The notes: generated from the sequence alone by a model not told the origin. DNA of 64,000 bases from Areca catechu (GCA_021397845.1 CM038043.1:34154501-34218500), one strand, 5' to 3'. Shown: positions 46,698-57,601, numbered from the stretch's first letter. Translations and numbers: made by a program.

Positions 46698-47078
46698 AAT
46701 CTCGATCTCTTTATGACCTTTCAAATTCCCTTAAAATTTTTTGATCAAATATTATTGAAAATCATAATTAATCATTCATTATCTTTTGAAATCAATTTTT
46801 ATAATTTTTTATAATTTTTTTCCCATTATTTTTGGATTTTTGTCGAAGTGTCAACACCTCCAAGTGTCGACACTTGGCCTACAGTCGTGAGTCGACACTT
46901 GATCGGTGGGAACCCAAGAACAAATAGGGAAAACCAAGCAATTTCTTCCATTTTTCTTCCAAACCCTTGAGCCGACTCACCTAAAATCAGTATCCCAACC
47001 CTCCATTTCACTCTGATTTATGTTTTAACAGCCTAATTCACTGTTTGAAGTAGTTTCCTCCTATTTTTTCACTGTTCC
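46698..47078 (+). other. Spacer between pol and post-pol ORF of H
   Basis: AT-rich, with GTCGACACTT palindrome-like words near 46865-46900. No protein motif is visible. Confidence 0.5.
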
Positions 47079-47932
47079 TTGCCATTTTCTCATAGTTTTT
47101 ATCGTGAAATCCCTGTGCTTTCTCCCCATATTACTGCTTTCCTAATTTTTCTAAAAGATGGGTCCCCAAAAGTAAGTTGTCAGAAGACCTCGTCCGTCAG
47201 TTTAGGAGGTAGAGCAGTGCACGAAGGCAAGGCACGAGGATCCAATGGCAGTGGAGCCCTAGGCTCAGCAAAGCACTCCAATCAGACCACCCGTCTCAGA
47301 GCTGATAGGATGGCCTCCAAGGCCATAATTGAAGGATGGTGGGTTGACTTCGACTTCGTGGACCAACACCATTTTTGCATTGGAGACTGGTTGAGGGATG
47401 TTGGTCTAGCCCATTTCTGCTCATTGTTTGAGAGATTTTATCCTGGCTCGATTAGAGAGTTCTATGGCACCTTGTCCAAAAGAGCAGATTGCTAGGTTGC
47501 AGTGGTTCGAGGCACCAAGATTTTGCTCACTGTTGAGATTCTAAGCAGAGCTTGGGAGATTCCCATGAGAGGTTTAGTGGCAGACTCATTAGTGGATCGG
47601 ATGAGCGGACTTTGTTGTATCTTTGAGACTGATGATCTTTTAGAGGGACCCATAATGGTAGCCTCTAGACTCTCACCAGAGATGAGACTGTTACATCACA
47701 TCATTGCCCGAATTCTTCTGTTGAAGATCGGATGCTTTGATTTCATCATGGAGCGAGAGTTGATGATTATGGTACATTGATTTAGCACACTCTAGTCAAC
47801 CTCCCAATTCTTATGGTATACCAGATGACCGAGGCTACTACCAACAAGAGATTGTGTTTGCTGTATGGCATGGGATTGACCATCCTTTTAGAGCATATGG
47901 AGTCATCGTAGATGGAGAGCCTTACCGACAAC
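47079..47932 (+). pseudogene. Post-pol ORF of H, 5' part (plant transposon-protein-like domain)
   Basis: An open stretch (47079-47495) has KAIIEGWWVDFDFVDQHHF and SIREFYGTLSKRADC. A stop is followed in frame by VVRGTKILLTVEILSRAWEI and PMRGLVADSLVDRM (47502 on). This order of VREFY, then VRG-x-I-x-L, then an 'IP-x-G' segment recalls the 'putative plant transposon protein' domain (Transposase_32-like) often found after pol or near LTR elements; this is from memory. Function is unknown. The ORF is interrupted by F at 47932 and continues at 62424. Confidence 0.55.
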
Positions 47933-48720
47933 TGATGGGGACATCAGGTCAACCCTAGTTTACTATGGGTCCATGAGTTTTGAGTCCCTAGTCATGATGC
48001 AAATTTTGTCTTTGAGTCCAATAATTTGCTTATGTTAGCCATTTGAGTTGTGTATTTGGGCCTTGAGTTTGTTTTTCAGGCCTTGTTATACTTAAGTCTG
48101 TATTTTTGGCCCCTAAGTCCTATTTAGGGCCTTTCTACAGTTGAGTCCTATAATTAGAGTATTGAGTCAAGTTTTGGATGCTTAGTGAGTCTTATGAGTC
48201 CTGTAAGTTTTGAGTTTTATGCATTCAGTCCAATTTTGTAAGTCTTATATTTAGTCCAGTCCAATTTTGTAAGAAGACTCAAGTCACTTACGAAGCGAGT
48301 CAGCATAATACTACAACCACTGCATGGAATCTGGTCATCCACATAATTATGCCACTTGGGAAGCATAGAAGGATTATTGGAGCTATCATTGAAGACCTGG
48401 ATGACAAGTACATTAGCCCACCATGAGGAGATGGATAACCGGAAGAAACCCTAAAACACCCAGCCCAGCACTAAGTGGGCCGCCCAAAGACCAAAAGCCC
48501 AAAGTTCTTCATATGGCACCCCACCTTATGGTCACCCTCCATATGGCGGCCCCTTATGATTATCCCCTTTGGACCAAGTCAAAAGAGAAGGAGAAGACCA
48601 AGTCAAAGAGGAGGAGAGGAGTAATCCTAGTTGGGAGAAGAAATTTGAACCTATTTGGGAGAGGACTTGTGGAAGAGTTTGTAAAGGACAAGGAAGACCA
48701 TGCAAAATCTCTTGTATGCC

Positions 48721-48730
48721 TATATAAAGG
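48721..48730 (+). promoter_or_regulatory. TATA box of LTR F
   Basis: TATATAAAGG, conserved in the right LTR at 61765-61774. It is a strong plant TATA match about 790 bp into the LTR. Confidence 0.7.
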
Positions 48731-49364
48731 CCCCTCCCCCCCCCTCATGTATTATTGCTGATTATTGATGAATGAATTATTCTTGAGTTCCTCAAAATTG
48801 TGTGTGAAGTTTTCTGTGTGATTTAGGGTATCTGTGTGATCCCTTAGGGTATCCGTGTGATCCCTGCGCCCTGCCTCCAAGCCAACAGCCTCTTCATCTT
48901 CCTAGCCGCCCCTCTTCCTTCCCTTCCTTCCCTTCTTCTTTCAACGATTTAACCTTTTTTCTTCTTTATTTTCTAACCCTTAAATGGTGATTTACGGGTT
49001 CCTCAGAGTTCACAAATCCAGGATTCCAATCGACAAGCTTTCGGGTCACCGGATTGAAAGACGCGAATCCGCAGGGTCGATAGCTTTATTTTCTAGGCCG
49101 CATCCATCAAGTGTAGAGCGAACTCTTCATGGATCAATCTTCAAATATTTACCAGGTACACCTCCTAGACTCATCAGGTAGTGGTATTGCAGAAGAGCTA
49201 GTCCTAACCAGGGCTTCTTAGCCTTGGCGGTCCTGTTTCTTCACTTGTAGGATCTATTTCTACATGCATCTACTTCTAGAATTTTTATAGAATTCTCTAC
49301 TTAAAATCTTCACTTGAAATTAAGGATATAAATTCCTAATTTAATGCTTAATATATGAAAAATA

Positions 49365-49369
49365 ATTGG
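49365..49369. repeat. TSD ATTGG, left copy (element G)
   Basis: Immediately precedes the left LTR of G and is repeated exactly at 57559-57563. The uninterrupted right LTR of F reads AATAATTGGCATG at the same place with a single copy, confirming the insertion. Confidence 0.95.
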
Positions 49370-51447
49370 TGTTACAGTGGTGACTAACCCATTCGGCCCA
49401 GACACAATGGTGGGGCCACTTGAAGAGATCAGCCCCTGTGGCGGCCAGGTCGGCACCTTGGCCAGCCCAGTTTGACCGTGTCCGGAGCTCGGCTCGGCCG
49501 GGTTGGCACCTCGACCAGGCCGGCGCCTACCCGGCTTACTTCGGCCGTGCCTGGGGCCCTGCCAGGCATACCAGGCAGCCCACCTTGGTCCCTGAAGCTC
49601 CCCGGTTCCGTCCTGTGAGCGCCCGCATGGCCCCGTCCATCTTAGCCCGTGCCGCTCCAGTTTGGTATGTTTGGGAATGGCGTGACCCGGCAACGAGGCT
49701 AGGTCTACATGGGATCTAGTCCTGGCACCATAGCCAAACTTCCCGGTTCGGCGGCCGCACCTCACCCGCACCTCGGTCCGCGCGTAAGGGAGGCACGCCA
49801 CCCGCAAGCCTGCAGCGACCCGGCTTCACCCGCGCCTCGGTCCGCGCGTAAGGAAGGCATGCCCCCCGCAAGCCTGCAGCGACCCCGGCTTCCCGCCGTG
49901 CGAAGCTCCAGTGTCCGCCGACCTCAGGGCCCGCCTCCGCAGCAGTGCCCCGGCTCGCCTGCAGGACCCTCCGCCCTCCTGCTCCAGCCCGGCGGCGGAT
50001 CCGGCTCGGTCCGAGCCCGGTGAGGTGCCCCCGAGCCGGTGAGGTGCCCCGAGCTCGTCCGAGCCCGGCAAGGCACGCCCCGCACCGGCGGTTCTGCCCC
50101 CCGGCCCGCGTGGCCGTGCTCTGCCTCCGCCCCCTGCTCCAGCCATGCACCGTCCGAACGGTGCCCGCGCCCGCCGGGACCGAGTTCGGTGAGGTGGCCC
50201 CGAGCTCGTCCGAGCCCGGCAAGGTGCGCCCCGGCGCCTGGCGGTTCTGCCCCCCGGCCCGGCGTGGCCGTGCTTCGCCTCCGCCCTCCTGCTCCGGGTC
50301 CAGCTCGGCCTGATCTCGCCCAGGGCAGCGTACCCCGCTCCGTCCGATCTCTCCAGCTCAGCTGCCCGTCCCGGCAGGGAGTGCCCAGTTCGGCCGTGCC
50401 GGCTCGATTGCCCGCGCCTAGGCCGGCACGGACACGCCCGGCCAGCTCCGCCTCCGCCTGCGGCACTCCGAGCTCCTGTCCGGCTCCGCCCTCGCCCACC
50501 ACACAGCGGCCGGCCCGGTTCCCTTTGGCGTGCCCGCATGCTTCCGCCCGCACTAGGGCGCGACCTGCCCTCCTCCGGCTTCGCCCATCTCACGTGCCCA
50601 GTTCGGCATGCCCCTGTGGCGGGCCTTCACGCGGGCCTTCTCTCGGTCCGCGTGCCCGCATGATATCTTGAAGCGGCGTCCCGGACTCGGCCACTGGGGG
50701 CGCCACTCGGATCGGTCTCACTCATGTGAGCCCGGCACGTTTCCCGAAGAACCCATCCGTATGGGCCCGGCACTCTTTTCATGGATCCCCTCCACGTGGG
50801 TCCTGGACGCGCCGCCTGACACGCCGCCTGCAAAGAGAGGTACGCGTTTAAGTTCCCTAAGCTACTGATTGCACTAACTAGTGAATGGTGCCACACTCGA
50901 GGCGCTGGGCTCCTCTGCCAAATCTTCTGAGCCATCAAGAAAGGGGAAGCTGACCAGCCTGCCTAAGCCTCCTAGGCCTGCAGAGGCTTCACAGGCCTAT
51001 GCCAAGAAGAACGTGCCCCTCTGAACACCAAGAGCCGCTCGTCTATATAAGAGCAGCGGGAGGAGGTAAGAAAGGACGGACTCTCTTCATTCTGGTATGA
51101 TCCATCACCCTCTGGGAGCGGAGAGTCCCCCAAGCTCTCCGTCTCAGAGGTCTCTTATCTCCTTCGATCGTCCCACTGACTTGATCGTCGGAGTGCCTTT
51201 GCCGGAGTCCCCGGCGCAGGTCTCCCTGTTTTGCAGGTATCGCCCGGTGGAGGGACGATAAGTAGGAAGATTACTCCCTCACCGAAGAGGCCCACAGGAG
51301 GGCCATGACAGTACCAAGCCCCTTTCATCCTAACTACGACTATGTTCCCCTTGATCGTCTCCGACCAATGAGCCCGGTGACGCTGCACGGAGTCCACGCA
51401 CCTAGGCCACGCCAGAGCTACCGGCCACGGCGATCCAGGCGGCAACA
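49370..51447 (+). repeat. 5' LTR of G
   Basis: Begins TGTTACAGTGG and ends GGCGGCAACA. It is very GC-rich, with many CGGCCCG/GAGCCCGG words and repeated GAGCTCGTCCGAGCCCGG blocks near 50050 and 50200. A TATA box lies at 51044-51052. Long open frames on both strands (for example 49826-50593) are a composition effect. They are present in both LTRs and show no motif. Confidence 0.95.
51044..51052 (+). promoter_or_regulatory. TATA box of 5' LTR of G
   Basis: CTATATAAG, repeated at 57153-57161 in the 3' LTR. It lies about 400 bp before the LTR end. Confidence 0.7.
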
Positions 51448-51450
51448 GTT

Positions 51451-51462
51451 TGGCGCGCCAGG
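51451..51462 (+). other. Primer-binding site of G (Tat type)
   Basis: TGGCGCGCCAGG, followed by AAGGGGGG, lies three bases from the LTR. It is the same type and spacing as in B. Confidence 0.85.
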
Positions 51463-51636
51463 AAGGGGGGCAGATCCTTGCTCCTCAATAAGGTTTTCCA
51501 CCTTTGTCTTTAGTCCCTGGGGGGCAGACCGGGGGCACGGGGATGGGGCCACAGGAATTTCTCCCTCTCTCTCGAGGCTCCAAGGAGCGGTCTCGACCAA
51601 AAAAAAATCTCGCGCTGTGAGGGTGCATCGCCACCC

Positions 51637-53289
51637 TTGACGGGGCGCCTGGCTTTAAGCCAAGGATGGAGCCACCTCCCGGCGGTACCACCATCCAAGA
51701 GCCCCACCAAAAGAAAAAAGAGGAGAGGAGAGAAGAAGGGAAAAAGAAGAGAGGGTCTGGCCGTCGTGAAGGAGAAAGAAATCCATGCAACGGAGTTTGC
51801 TCCCATGCAACGGAGCACACTCCCTCATGCATCAGGAGCCTCTTCCTCCTCCATGCAACGAGGTCCTCTCCATCCATGCAACGGAGTTTGCTCCCATGCA
51901 ACGGAGCACACTCCCTCATGCAGCAGGAGCCTCTTCCTCCTCCATGCAACGAGGTCCTCTCCATCCATGCAACGGAGTTTGCTCCCATGCAACGGAGGAC
52001 ACTCCCTCATGCATCAGGAGCCTCTTCCTCCTCCATGCAACGAGGTCCTCTCCATCCATGCAACGGAGTTTGCTCCGATGCAACGGAGCACACTCCCTCA
52101 TGCATCAGGAGCCTCTTCCTCCTCCATGCAACGAGGTCCTCTCCATCCATGCAACGGAGTTTGCTCCCATGCAACGGAGCACACTCCCTCATGCAGCAGG
52201 AGCCTCTTCCTCCTCCATGCAACGAGGTCCTCTCCTTCCATGCAACGGAGTTTGCTCCCATGCAATGGAGCACACTCCCTCATGCAGCAGGAGCCTCTTC
52301 CTCCTCCACGCAACGAGGTCCTCTCCTTCCACGCAACGGAGCTTACTCCCTCATGCAGCAGGAGCCTCTTCCTCCTCCATGCAACGAGGTCCTCTCCATC
52401 CATGCAACGGAGTTTGCTCCCATGCAACGGAGCACACTCCCTCATGCATCAGGAGCCTCTTCCTCCTCCATGCAACGAGGTCCTCTCCATCCATGCAACG
52501 GAGTTTGCTCCCATGCAACGGAGCACACTCCCTCATGCATCAGGAGCCTCTTCCTCCTCCATGCAACGAGGTCCTCTCCATCCATGCAACGGAGTTTGCT
52601 CCCATGCAACGGAGCACACTCTCTCATGCAGCAGGAGCCTCTTCCTCCTCCATGCAACGAGGTCCTCTCCATCCATGCAACGGAGTTTGCTCCCATGCAA
52701 CGGAGCACACTCCCTCATGCAGCAGGAGCCTCTTCCTCCTCCATGCAACGAGGTCCTCTCCTTCCATGCAACGGAGTTTGCTCCCATGCAACGGAGCACA
52801 CTCCCTCATGCAGCAGGAGCCTCTTCCTTCCACGCGACGGAGTTATTTCCCTCATGCAACAGGGCTTACTCCCTCATGCTACATGAGTCTCATTTTCTCC
52901 CACGCATCAGGATCTCATCTTTCCTGAGCAACGAAGCCCCCTGTGCAACGGGAGCCTCTCTCCTCCCAAGCAGTGGAGCTTCCTCCCGAACAACGGGGCT
53001 CCTATTCCCCATGCAATGGAACCATCTCCCTCGTGTAGCAGAAACCTCTTTCCTCCCTCACGACGGGGTTCCAACTCTCCCATGCAGCAACGGGAGTCTC
53101 ATTCCTTCAGTGCTACAGGAATCTCTTTCTCCCCCATGCAACGGGACTTACACCCATGCAGCGGGACTTGCTCCCATCCAACGGAGCTTCCCCCCATCCA
53201 ACGAAGCCTTGCTCCCTTGTACAACCGAGTTGTATTCTTACGAGCAAAGGAGTCTCGCTCTCTCCCAAGAGGGCGGTCGGCAAACCTAA
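51637..53289 (+). CDS. 550-codon repeat-encoded ORF of G, coding status doubtful
   Basis: An open frame spans the 91-bp tandem array and its degenerate continuation. Because 91 is one more than a multiple of three, each successive unit is read in the next frame, giving a protein super-repeat of 91 residues. Segments such as MQRSLLPCNGAHSLMHQEP and SSPSMQRSLLPCNG recur. The other two plus-strand frames are also open for over 1 kb, and minus-strand frames are partly open. The openness may therefore be a property of the unit alone. No known domain, and no clear start site favours this frame. Confidence 0.25.
   Translation: MTGRLALSQGWSHLPAVPPSKSPTKRKKRRGEKKGKRREGLAVVKEKEIHATEFAPMQRSTLPHASGASSSSMQRGPLHPCNGVCSHATEHTPSCSRSLFLLHATRSSPSMQRSLLPCNGGHSLMHQEPLPPPCNEVLSIHATEFAPMQRSTLPHASGASSSSMQRGPLHPCNGVCSHATEHTPSCSRSLFLLHATRSSPSMQRSLLPCNGAHSLMQQEPLPPPRNEVLSFHATELTPSCSRSLFLLHATRSSPSMQRSLLPCNGAHSLMHQEPLPPPCNEVLSIHATEFAPMQRSTLPHASGASSSSMQRGPLHPCNGVCSHATEHTLSCSRSLFLLHATRSSPSMQRSLLPCNGAHSLMQQEPLPPPCNEVLSFHATEFAPMQRSTLPHAAGASSFHATELFPSCNRAYSLMLHESHFLPRIRISSFLSNEAPCATGASLLPSSGASSRTTGLLFPMQWNHLPRVAETSFLPHDGVPTLPCSNGSLIPSVLQESLSPPCNGTYTHAAGLAPIQRSFPPSNEALLPCTTELYSYEQRSLALSQEGGRQT
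51781..52835 (+). repeat. 91-bp tandem array of G, about twelve units
   Basis: Units start at 51781, 51872, 51963, 52054, 52145 and 52236. After a shortened unit near 52327 they restart near 52390, 52481, 52572, 52663 and 52754. Each unit contains CATGCAACGGAG or CATGCAACGAGG three times, plus CACTCCCTCATGCA and GGAGCCTCTTCCTCCTCC. Units are almost identical, with changes such as CATCAGG/CAGCAGG. Degenerate CAACGG words continue to about 53240. Confidence 0.95.
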
Positions 53290-53544
53290 TTCTGGCCTGC
53301 ACAAGGAAGAGGTATGTCCTTGTTTATTCATATGACCAGAGTTCAACAGTTTTACAGGAAGGGCTCCTGTACCACTATCAAGGGCAAGCACTACGACTTG
53401 CCCGAGCCGATCATAGTCTGGCGCAAGAATTCTTGATCCAAAGCCCGGATCCCATGCTCTCCGGCACCAAAGCCCGGATCCCATGCTCTCCGGCACCGAA
53501 GACCGGACACCCTGGCACTAAAGAGCTGAGCCCTGCATCTACCG

Positions 53545-54300
53545 CATGACTCTCAGTTCAGCTCTTGCCTTACTCACAGTCCGGAGATGTCAGCAGAGAC
53601 TCCAAGAAGTTCTGCCATCTACCGAGAAACTCACAGTTTGGCATTTGCTGTACTCAAAGTCCGGAGATGTCCATGGGAGGCCCCAGAGGTCCAACCGTTT
53701 ATGGCTCGCCTCCTAACATGGCGAACCAGCAGTTCTACCATCTCAAAAGGAGGTAAAAATTCCTTCTCAACAATTAAAGTTCCTCTTTGGTGCAACTTTG
53801 TTCTTCACCAACACAGGAACACGTCCGTCCGACTCCAAGTCCGGCGATGTTAAGAGCTGAAATCAAGCTCCCCATTGAGCCCTGCATCTACCGCATGACT
53901 CTCAGTTCAGCTCTTGCCTTACTCACAGTCCGGAGATGTCAGCAGAGACTCCAAGAAGTTCTGCCATCTACCGAGAAACTCATAGTTTGGCATTTACTGT
54001 ACTCACAGTCCGGAGATGTCCATGGGAGGCTCCGGAGGTCCAACCGTTTATGGCTCGCCTCCTAACATGGCGGACCGATGGCTCTGCTATCTCAAGAAGG
54101 AGTTCGGAGATATCCGCGGAGACTCCAAGAAGTCCCGCCATCTACCGAGAAACTCACAGTTTGGCATTTGCTGTACTCACAGTCCGGAGATGTCCATGGG
54201 AGGCTCCGGAGGTCCAACCGTTTATGGCTCGCCTCCTAACATGGCGGACCGATGGCTCTGCTATCTCAAGAAGGAGGTAGGAATCCCTTCTCAATAACTA
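53545..54300 (+). repeat. About 350-bp direct duplication with a third partial copy in G
   Basis: The block starting ACTCTCAGTTCAGCTCTTG is present near 53549 and again near 53898. Each copy includes TCCGGAGATGTC, CATCTACCGAGAAACTCA and CCAACCGTTTATGGCTCGCC. The second half is repeated once more near 54096-54275. CAGTCCGGAGATGTC is the smallest shared motif. Confidence 0.8.
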
Positions 54301-54394
54301 AAGTTCCTCTCTGGTGCAACTTTGTCCTTCACCAATATAGGAACTCATCCACCCGACTCCAAGTCCGGCGAAGTTAAGAGCCGATATCAAGCTC

Positions 54395-54660
54395 CTCAAT
54401 TCAGTCGAGCTGAACTCAAATGAAGTCGAGCTAAAGTCAGGCTCATCAGTTCAGCCGAGCCGAAATCAAGTGAAGACAAGTTCCTCGGTTCAGTCGAGCT
54501 GAGGCCAAATGAAGCCGAGCTGAAGTCAGGCTCCTCAGTTCAGCCGAGCTGAAATCAAGTGAAGTCAAGTTCCTCAGTTCAGTCGAGCTGAGGCCAAATG
54601 AAGCTAAGCTAAAGTCATGCCCCCTGATCCAGCCAAGCTGAAGCCAGGCTCTTCATTGAG
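54395..54660 (+). repeat. About 89-bp tandem repeat in G
   Basis: TCAGTTCAGCCGAGC-GAAATCAAGTGAAG alternates with TTCAGTCGAGCTGAGGCCAA. The GGCTC-TCAGTTCAGCC phrase recurs at about 54440 and 54529, with a degraded copy near 54616. It is about three units long. Confidence 0.75.
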
Positions 54661-55475
54661 CCCCGCATTTACAACTTGAATCTTGTCCGGAGATATCCAT
54701 GGGTCGCCCTGAAGGTCCGACCGTCTGCGGCTCGCCTCCCAGCGCCCAAGCGAGTGGCCTTGCCACCTTACGGAGGATGTAAGAATCTCTCCTCAAAATT
54801 GAAGTTCATCTATGGTGCAACTTTGCCCTTCATCATTACAGGAACTCATCTATCCGACCCCGAGTTTGACAAAGGAGGCCCGGATCCCAGTTCCGGCATA
54901 ACGGAACCCGGTTCCCCCCGCGTCCCGGACCTCGGTCTGGAAGGTGGCGTGGAACCCAGTTTCCCTACGACGTCCCTCGATGCCTTGGAACCTGTTTCCA
55001 GTGTAAAGGCTCGGACTTCAGTCCGCGTGTTCTCCTTGAGTTCCTCCACCAGGATAGCTCCCGCGTGATCGAACGTTGCTCCCTCGAGCTCCTTGGGCTT
55101 CCTCATCAGCGATGGCTCCTGTCTTTTGGCAACTTCAATATCTTCAACAAAGGTTCCGACAAAAATTCTAAGCTAGGCCGCCTGGGCCATGTACCCGGCC
55201 ATACTTGTGTGCACCCAAGTGGTGCACTTCGCCCATTTCTTCCTTCACGGCAATGCCTCCTACCCGGCCAAAGAGGAGTCCTACTGAAGTGATAACGCCG
55301 TCATGATGCAACTAACCTTCAGTCAAGGTACCTATGGGCAAGTAAGCTTCAAAAACACCGCCTCCTATTCTTTGTTTTGCAGGCATGCTGCGGCTCGGGG
55401 CCAAATGGATAAACACTACTCCCTTCATCCAAAACGAGGAGAAGCAACGCCTTGGACTCAGGGAGTGGGGGCATC
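54661..55475 (+). other. 3' internal part of G, no gene
   Basis: GC-rich with one more TCCGGAGATATCCATGGG variant near 54688. No coding motif. It ends with the PPT AGGGAGTGGGGGCATC at 55460-55475, directly before the 3' LTR. Confidence 0.6.
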
Positions 55476-57558
55476 TGTTACAGTGGTGACTAACCCATTC
55501 GGCCCAGACACAATGGTGGGGCCACTTGAAGAGATCAGCCCCTGTGGCGGCCAGGTCGGCACCTTGGCCAGCCCAGTTCGACCGTGTCCGGAGCTCGGCT
55601 CGGCCGGGTTGGCACCTCGACCAGGCCGGCGCCTGCCCGGCTTACTTCGGCCGTGCCTGGGGCCCTGCCAGGCATACCAGGCAGCCCACCTTGGTCCCTG
55701 AAGCTCCCCGGTTCCATCCTGTGAGCGCCCGCATGGCCCCGTCCATCTTAGCCCGTGCCGCTCCAGTTTGGTATGTTTGGGAATGGCGTGACCCGGCAAC
55801 GAGGCTAGGTCTACATGGGATCTAGTCCTGGCACCATAGCCAAACTTCCCGGTTCGGTGGCCGCACCTCACCCGCGCCTCAGTCCGCACGTAAGGGAGGC
55901 ACGCCACTGCAAGCCTGCAGCGACCCCGGCTTCACCCGCGCCTCGGTCCGCGCGTAAGGAAGGCACGCCCCCCGCAAGCCTGCAGCGACCCCGGCTTCCC
56001 CCCGTGCGAAGCTCCAGCGTCCGCCGACCTCAGGGCCCGCCTCCGCAGTAGTGCCCCCGGCTCGCCCGCAGGAGACCTCCGCCCTCCTGCTCCAGCCCGG
56101 CGGTGGATCCGGCTCGGTCCGAGCCCGGTGAGGTGCCCCGAGCCCGGTGAGGTGGCCCCGAGCTCGTCCGAGCCCGGCAAGGCACGCCCCGGCAGCGGCG
56201 GTTCTGCCCCCCGGCACGGCGGGCCGTGCTTTGCCTCCGCCCCCCTGCTCCGGCCATGCACCGTCCGAACGGTCCCGACGCCGCCGGGACCGAGTTCGGT
56301 GAGGTGGCCCCGAGCTCGTCCGAGCCCGGCAAGGTGCGCCCCGGCGCCTGGCGGTTCTGCCCCCCGGCCCGGCGTGGCCGTGCTTCGCCTCCGCCCTCCT
56401 GCTCCGGGTCCAGCTCAGCCTGATCTCGCCCAGGGCAGCGTACCCCGCTCCGTCCGATCTCTCCAGCTCAGCTGCCCGTCCCGGCAGGGAGTGCCCAGTT
56501 CGGCCGTGCCGGCTCGATTGCCCGCGCCTAGCCCAGCACGGACACGCCCGGCCAGCTCCGCCTCCGCCTGCGGCACTCCGAGCTCCTGTCCGGCTCCGCC
56601 CTCGCCCACGGTGCAGCGGCCGGCCCGTTTCCCTTTGGCGTGCCCGCATGCTTCCGCCCGCACTAGGGCGCGACCTGCCCTCCTCCGGCTTCGCCCATCT
56701 CACGCGCCCAGCTCGGCATGCCCCTGTGGCGGGCCTTCACGTGGGCCTTCTCTCGGTCCGCGTGCCCGCATGATATCTTGAAGCGGCGTCCCGGACTCGG
56801 CCACTGGGGGTGCCACTCGGATCGGTCTCACTCATGTGAGCCCGGCACGTTTCCCGAAGAACCCATCCGTATGGGCCCGGCACTCTTTCCATGGATCCCC
56901 TCCACGTGGGTCCTGGACGTGCCGCCTGACACGCCGCCTGCAAAGAGAGGTACGCGTTTAAGTTCCCTAAGCTACTGATTGCACTAACTAGTGAATGGTG
57001 CCACACTCGAGGCGCTGGGCTCCTCTGCCAAATCTTCTGAGCCATCAAGAAAGGGGAAGCTGACCAGCCTGCCTAAGCCTCCTAGGCCTGCAGAGGCTTC
57101 ACAGGCCTATGCCAAGAAGAACGTGCCCCTCTGAACACCAAGAGCCGCTCGTCTATATAAGAGCAGCGGGAGGAGGTAAGAAAGGACGGACTCTCTTCAT
57201 TCTGGTATGATCCATCACCCTCTGGGAGCGGAGAGTCCCCCAAGCTCTCCGTCTCAAAGGTCTCTTATCTCCTTCGATCGTCCCACTGACTTGATCGTCG
57301 GAGTGCCTTTGCCGGAGTCCCCGGCGCAGGTCTCCCCTGTTTTGCAGGTATCGCCCGGCGGAAGGACGATAAGTAGGAAGATTACTCCCTCACCGAAGAG
57401 GCCCACAGGAGGGCCATGACAGTACCAAGCCCCTTTCATCCCAACTACGACTATGTTCCCCTTGATCGTCTCCGACCAACGAGCCCGGTGACGCTGCACG
57501 GAGTCCACGCACCTAGGCCACGCCAGAGCTACCGGCCACGGCGATCCAGGCGGCAACA
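55476..57558 (+). repeat. 3' LTR of G
   Basis: About 2.08 kb, nearly identical to 49370-51447 with scattered substitutions and small indels in the GC-rich part. It ends GGCAACA, followed by the TSD ATTGG. Confidence 0.95.
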
Positions 57559-57563
57559 ATTGG
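57559..57563. repeat. TSD ATTGG, right copy (element G)
   Basis: Exact copy of 49365-49369 after the 3' LTR. F's LTR resumes at once with CATGCATGAATAGTCCC. Confidence 0.95.
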
Positions 57564-57589
57564 CATGCATGAATAGTCCCGCATCAATT

Positions 57590-57601
57590 TGGTATCAGAG
57601 C
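57590..57601 (+). other. Primer-binding site of F, initiator Met tRNA
   Basis: TGGTATCAGAGC, an exact match, lies three bases after the end of F's left LTR at 57586. Confidence 0.85.

Larger units (their letters stand above)
47933..49369 (+). repeat. Left LTR of F, main piece
   Basis: Starts TGATGGGGACATCAGG and matches 60935 onward closely. A TATA box lies at 48721-48730. A 30-bp unit (ATATGGCACCCCACCTTATG and on) is present once plus a partial copy near 48511-48560; the right LTR has one unit more. It is cut at 49369 by G, and the last 23 bases of the LTR lie at 57564-57586. Confidence 0.9.
49370..57558 (+). mobile_element. Non-autonomous Tat-type LTR element G
   Basis: Complete 8.2 kb element: LTR 49370-51447, PBS TGGCGCGCCAGG at 51451-51462, internal region of 4.0 kb, PPT at 55461-55475, LTR 55476-57558, and exact TSD ATTGG. 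The LTRs look nearly identical, so it is the youngest insertion in its nest. No gag, protease, RT or integrase is visible. The interior is mostly tandem repeats. The PBS type matches Tat elements and that of B, so a Tat donor is likely. Confidence 0.9.

Noticed and set aside
49709..50671. Long ORFs in the GC-rich part of G's LTRs (also 55815-56781)
   Set aside because: Open on both strands, Pro/Arg/Ala/Gly-rich, and duplicated because they lie in LTRs. Composition effect.
51781..52835. CRISPR-like array
   Set aside because: Units are contiguous 91-bp tandem copies without unique spacers, inside a plant-type retrotransposon.
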